NCBI GenBank assembly: GCA_023228645.1
Contig: JALOAT010000052.1
Span: 1 to 28,492, forward strand
Length of the DNA: 28,492 nucleotides
Direction of reading: 5' to 3'
Origin: Gammaproteobacteria bacterium
Lineage (GTDB): Bacteria > Pseudomonadota > Gammaproteobacteria > Thiohalomonadales > Thiohalomonadaceae
Position numbers and translations under genes: made by a program. Under the pieces are notes generated by a model. It was not told where the DNA came from, searched no databases, and saw only the letters and a program-made list of their open reading frames with translations. Shown here piece by piece: positions 24,394-28,492 of this stretch (position 1 is the stretch's first letter; the number at the start of each line of letters is the position of its first letter).

Positions 24394-25725
24394 TTACGGC
24401 TGCGGGGCCGTGCCGGCGGTGAGCCAGGCGTTGATGAGACGCACGTCGTCCGGTGTCAGGGTGCCGGCGGCCTGTTTCAGTTGCAGGGTGGCGAGCACGT
24501 AGTTGTAACGGGCGCTCGCGTAGTCGCTCTGCGCCTGATAGAGCTGCTGCTGGGCATCCAGCACGTCCACGGCGGTGCGGGTGCCCACTTCGTAGCCGGC
24601 CTGGGTGGCGTCGAGGGCGGTCTGTGCGGAGATGACCGCCTGATGCAGGGCCTCCACCTGGCTGATGCCGGCCTGCACGCCGTTGAAGGCGTCGCGGGTC
24701 TGGCGCACGGTGGCGCGGCGTTGCTGGTCCAGCTGGGCCAGCGCCTGCTGGTACAGGAATTCGCTCTCGCGGGTACGCGCGCTGATCAGGCCACCCTGGT
24801 AGAACGGAAAGTTCAGGTTGATTCCCACCACGGTGCTGTCCTGCTCGGTGACCAGGCCCGTGTCGCGTTCGGTGCTGCCCACGCGCGCGGTCAGGTCGAG
24901 GGTCGGATAGCGCTGTGCGCGTTGCCGACGGATCTCTTCGCGCTGGAAACGGCTGGCCGCTTCGGCCGCGATGAGCTGCAGGTTCTGCTCCAGCGCCTTG
25001 TTTACCCAGGTATCCATATTGGCCGGTTCGGGTACCACGAGCGGCACCTCACCCAGCTTGGCAAGGGACTCGTAGTCTTCGCCCGTGAGCTCGCGCAACT
25101 GCTCGTTGGCGGTGTCCAGCTGGTTGCGGGCGGTGATCTCCTGGGCGGTGGCCAGGTCGTAGCGGGCCTGGGCCTCGCGTACGTCGGTGATGGCGGTCAG
25201 GCCCACTTCGAAACGCTGGCGGGTCTGGCGCAGTTGCTGTTCGAAGGCGGTGCGCTGGGCCTCGGCGAAGCGCAGGTTGTCCTCGGCGGCGAGCACACCG
25301 AAGTAGGCGCTCGCTGCGCGGACGATCAGGTCCTGCTGGGCCGCCGTGTAATTGGCATCGGCCTGCGCGATGCGGGCGTCAGCCTGGCTCAACTGTACGA
25401 AGTAATCCTGGTGATAGAGCGGTTGAATGAGGCTCAGGTTGTATTCCGTGGTGTCGGTATCGACCGAGCCGCGCTGGGCGATGGGAACTGCGCTGCCGTC
25501 CGTATCCGTGGAGGCCTGGCTGTACAGTGCCCCTGCACTCAGCTTCGGCATCAGGTTGGACCGCGCCAGCGGCCGCGCCTGCAACGCAGCCCCATGCTGC
25601 GCGGCCGCGGCGGCGATCTGCGGGTCGGCCACCTGGGCGCGTTGGTACACGTCCAGCAGGTCCGCCGCGAGGGCAGGGCCCCCAAACGCCAACATGAGCG
25701 CGGAAGCAAGCAGGGTCTTACGCAT
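24394..25725 (-). CDS. tolC: TolC-family outer membrane channel protein
   Basis: Trimeric outer-membrane exit duct for multidrug efflux pumps and type I secretion. The 443 residues form a typical TolC repeat pair. A Sec signal peptide MRKTLLASALMLAFGGPALA is cut after A20. The mature start ADLLDVYQRAQVADPQI is typical, as are NLSLIQPLYHQDYFVQLSQA, RFEVGLTAITDVREAQARYD and the repeat counterpart GYEVGTRTAVDVLDAQQQLY. The ATG at 25725 has a good ribosome site (GGAAGGA). No pump or membrane-fusion gene is adjacent. A strong promoter and an inverted-repeat operator lie upstream (listed separately). Genes of this form near waaA, pcm and thiC are also known in other gammaproteobacteria. Confidence 0.94.
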   Translation of the reverse strand: MRKTLLASALMLAFGGPALAADLLDVYQRAQVADPQIAAAAAQHGAALQARPLARSNLMPKLSAGALYSQASTDTDGSAVPIAQRGSVDTDTTEYNLSLIQPLYHQDYFVQLSQADARIAQADANYTAAQQDLIVRAASAYFGVLAAEDNLRFAEAQRTAFEQQLRQTRQRFEVGLTAITDVREAQARYDLATAQEITARNQLDTANEQLRELTGEDYESLAKLGEVPLVVPEPANMDTWVNKALEQNLQLIAAEAASRFQREEIRRQRAQRYPTLDLTARVGSTERDTGLVTEQDSTVVGINLNFPFYQGGLISARTRESEFLYQQALAQLDQQRRATVRQTRDAFNGVQAGISQVEALHQAVISAQTALDATQAGYEVGTRTAVDVLDAQQQLYQAQSDYASARYNYVLATLQLKQAAGTLTPDDVRLINAWLTAGTAPQP

Positions 25726-25748
25726 TTCCGATGTCCTTCCCGTGAGCC

Positions 25749-25764
25749 CTGACCGAACGGTCAG
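25749..25764. promoter_or_regulatory. Inverted-repeat operator in the tolC leader
   Basis: CTGACCG-AA-CGGTCAG is a perfect 7-base inverted repeat with a 2-base centre, in the style of TetR/AcrR-family operators. It lies 17 bases downstream of the tolC -10 box, within the first bases of the predicted transcript, where a bound repressor would block initiation or early elongation. No regulator gene is in the window. Confidence 0.6.
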
Positions 25765-25780
25765 TAAATTAATGAGCGCT

Positions 25781-25809
25781 AATATATGCCCGACCCCGGC
25801 GGCTTTCAA
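25781..25809 (-). promoter_or_regulatory. Predicted sigma-70 promoter of tolC
   Basis: On the - strand TTGAAA (25809-25804) and TATATT (25786-25781) are separated by exactly 17 bases, each one base off consensus. Transcription would start near 25774, about 50 bases before the tolC ATG. Confidence 0.65.
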
Positions 25810-25854
25810 TGCCGCCGTGATGTCTGCATAAAGACTGTCAGGAGTTCCGTTGGT

Positions 25855-26544
25855 TCAAAAAACGAAGCGCCGCGGCCGTACGGCATGCTGGAGCGCTGGC
25901 AATACGGTCTCGAAAAGGCCTTCGGAACGCCACTCCGCCTCACCTGTGCGGACAATCAGAATAGCCTCCATGGTGGGGGCCTCGCCTGCGACGACGAACA
26001 GCCGGCCGCCCATGGCCAGGCTGTCGCGGAAGCGCTGGAAGCTGTCGGTCAGCACCGGCAGCGAGCCGGTGATGGCGATGGCATCGTAGGGTTCGTGGGC
26101 ATCCCAGCCGTTTACCGCATTGGCCGTTTCCAGGCTGACGTTACGGATGCCGTGGCTGGACAGGCGCTGCCGGGCGGCGGCGGTGAATTCGGAATGGATG
26201 TCCACCGAATAGACATGACCTTCCTCGGCCAAACGGGCCAGCAGGGCGGTGACATAGCCGGTGCCGGTGCCGACTTCCAGCACCCGGTCGCGGGGCTGGA
26301 CGTCCAGCGCCTGGAGCATGCGGCCGACCACCTTGGGGGCCATCATCACCTCGCCCTGACCGATGGGCAGTTCCAGGTCGGTGAAGGCCAGGTTGCGATA
26401 CTGCGCCGGCACGAAATCCTCGCGCGGGATGTGCTGCATGGCCTCCAGCACACGGTCGTCCAGAACGCCCCATGGGCGCACCTGCTGGACGATCATGTTG
26501 CGTCGTGCCAGTTCGAAGTTCACGTCAGGCATGAGTGTCTGCAT
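25855..26544 (-). CDS. pcm: Protein-L-isoaspartate O-methyltransferase family protein (divergent)
   Basis: A 229-residue SAM-dependent methyltransferase of the PCMT family, which in its classical form methylates isoaspartyl residues for protein repair. The N terminus NFELARRNMIVQQVRPWGVL, IPREDFVPAQYRNLAF, LPIGQGEVMMAPKVVGRML and the SAM motif VLEVGTGTGYVTALLARLA are visible. The segment after LPIGQG reads EVMMAP, whereas classical enzymes have QTISQP or similar with a conserved Ser/Thr at the substrate site. It may therefore be a paralogue with another substrate. ATGs at 26544 and 26532 are both possible, with no clear ribosome site for either. tolC follows after 129 bases with its own promoter. 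Confidence 0.85.
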   Translation of the reverse strand: MQTLMPDVNFELARRNMIVQQVRPWGVLDDRVLEAMQHIPREDFVPAQYRNLAFTDLELPIGQGEVMMAPKVVGRMLQALDVQPRDRVLEVGTGTGYVTALLARLAEEGHVYSVDIHSEFTAAARQRLSSHGIRNVSLETANAVNGWDAHEPYDAIAITGSLPVLTDSFQRFRDSLAMGGRLFVVAGEAPTMEAILIVRTGEAEWRSEGLFETVLPALQHAVRPRRFVF

Positions 26545-26680
26545 GCGTCTATAGACCCGGTTAGGTCGTGCAAGCGTAAGCGCTTTGGTCCGGCCAGGCA
26601 AGGCGCGGCGGGCGTCCGCAATGCGAAGAAATGCAATCGTTATCGGCTGTTTTCCTGGGTTTTCCCGCAGTTTCGGCCGC

Positions 26681-26707
26681 TTGCGTATCCGAGCACGGTA
26701 CTATACT
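26681..26707 (+). promoter_or_regulatory. Predicted promoter of the thiC transcript
   Basis: TATACT at 26702-26707 is a good -10 box just before the riboswitch. TTGCGT at 26681-26686 is a partial -35 match, with a short 15-base spacer. The placement just upstream of the aptamer supports it. Confidence 0.45.
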
Positions 26708-26718
26708 TTACCGCCAAA

Positions 26719-26802
26719 CCCGCTGGGGGTGCCTGGGGCTTGTGCCTCGGCTGAGACAGACCCTTCGAACCTGAACCGGTTAGCACCGGCGTAGGGAAGC
26801 GG
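26719..26802 (+). ncRNA. TPP riboswitch (THI element) upstream of thiC
   Basis: The conserved core is easy to read: GGGGGTGCC, then CTGAGACAGACCC (26751-26763), GAACCTGAACCGGTTAGCA (26767-26785) and CCGGCGTAGGGAA (26786-26798). P1 can form between CCGCT (26720-26724) and AGCGG (26798-26802). The element binds thiamine pyrophosphate and lowers expression of the thiamine gene downstream. The distance of about 60 bases to the thiC start and the stem over its ribosome site favour translational control. Confidence 0.95.
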
Positions 26803-26831
26803 CGCCGCCCCTGTTTGCGCGCCCCTTTCGC

Positions 26832-26856
26832 CGCCTCTGACCGAAACCTAGAGGTG
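26832..26856 (+). promoter_or_regulatory. Stem that can hide the thiC ribosome binding site
   Basis: CGCCTCT (26832-26838) can pair with AGAGGTG (26850-26856), with one G-U pair and an 11-base loop. The second arm contains the thiC Shine-Dalgarno sequence GAGGTG. A competing pairing, GCGGCG (26799-26804) with CGCCGC (26829-26834), shares bases with both P1 of the aptamer and this stem. Confidence 0.55.
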
Positions 26857-26861
26857 TGCCG

Positions 26862-28492
<1,631 letters not shown>

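Noticed and set aside
24292..25752. Open frame of 486 codons on the + strand opposite tolC
   Set aside because: tolC has a signal peptide, ribosome site, promoter and family repeats. The other frame has no such support.

Overview
The window reads as a chromosomal segment of a GC-rich gammaproteobacterium. The gene content (glnE, ilvE, hldE, hldD, waaF, waaA, lpxL, tolC, pcm, thiC) and the Kdo-kinase type of LPS core point to a Gram-negative gammaproteobacterium. No rRNA or unique marker is present, so the genus cannot be named. No frameshifted or broken housekeeping gene was seen. The last gene, thiC, runs off the right edge.

Layout. (1) 1-4338, + strand: glnE, ilvE and a small CHCC zinc-finger protein. 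(2) 4339-5063: a gene-free stretch with copies of a dispersed repeat in both orientations. (3) 5064-10538, + strand: hldE, hldD, waaF, a WaaE/LgtF-type GT2 and a GT4. hldE and hldD are separated by a REP-like element, and the genes from hldD onward are tightly packed. (4) 10516-16758: surface-glycan genes, mostly on the - strand (ugd, UDP-glucuronate decarboxylase, GT17, GT2, methyltransferase, GT9), with one + strand hexapeptide acetyltransferase between them. The middle of this block (about 11.5-14.8 kb) is clearly AT-richer than the rest and looks acquired. (5) 16926-22936: a membrane LTA-synthase-type sulfatase and an OpsX-type heptosyltransferase I on -, kdkA (Kdo kinase) on +, then waaA and lpxL on -. 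(6) 23066-26544, - strand: hemerythrin-like protein, isochorismatase-like hydrolase, tolC and a divergent Pcm-family methyltransferase. (7) 26700-28492, + strand: TPP riboswitch and thiC.

How it fits together. HldE and HldD make ADP-heptose. LpxL, WaaA, KdkA, OpsX and WaaF build lipid A, Kdo, Kdo-phosphate, heptose I and heptose II. The GT2 and GT4 genes extend the core. Ugd and the decarboxylase supply UDP-glucuronate and UDP-xylose for the variable cassette. The combination WaaA + KdkA + OpsX + WaaE/LgtF-like GT2 resembles the Haemophilus-type inner core, with a single phosphorylated Kdo.

No wholly new system is evident. The points most worth following are the Kdo-phosphate core prediction, the AT-rich glycan cassette with a GT17 enzyme and UDP-xylose supply, three dispersed repeat families (one of which supplies the C-terminal tail of KdkA), an inverted-repeat operator just downstream of the tolC promoter, a Pcm homologue lacking the usual substrate-site motif, and a readable switching mechanism for the thiC riboswitch.
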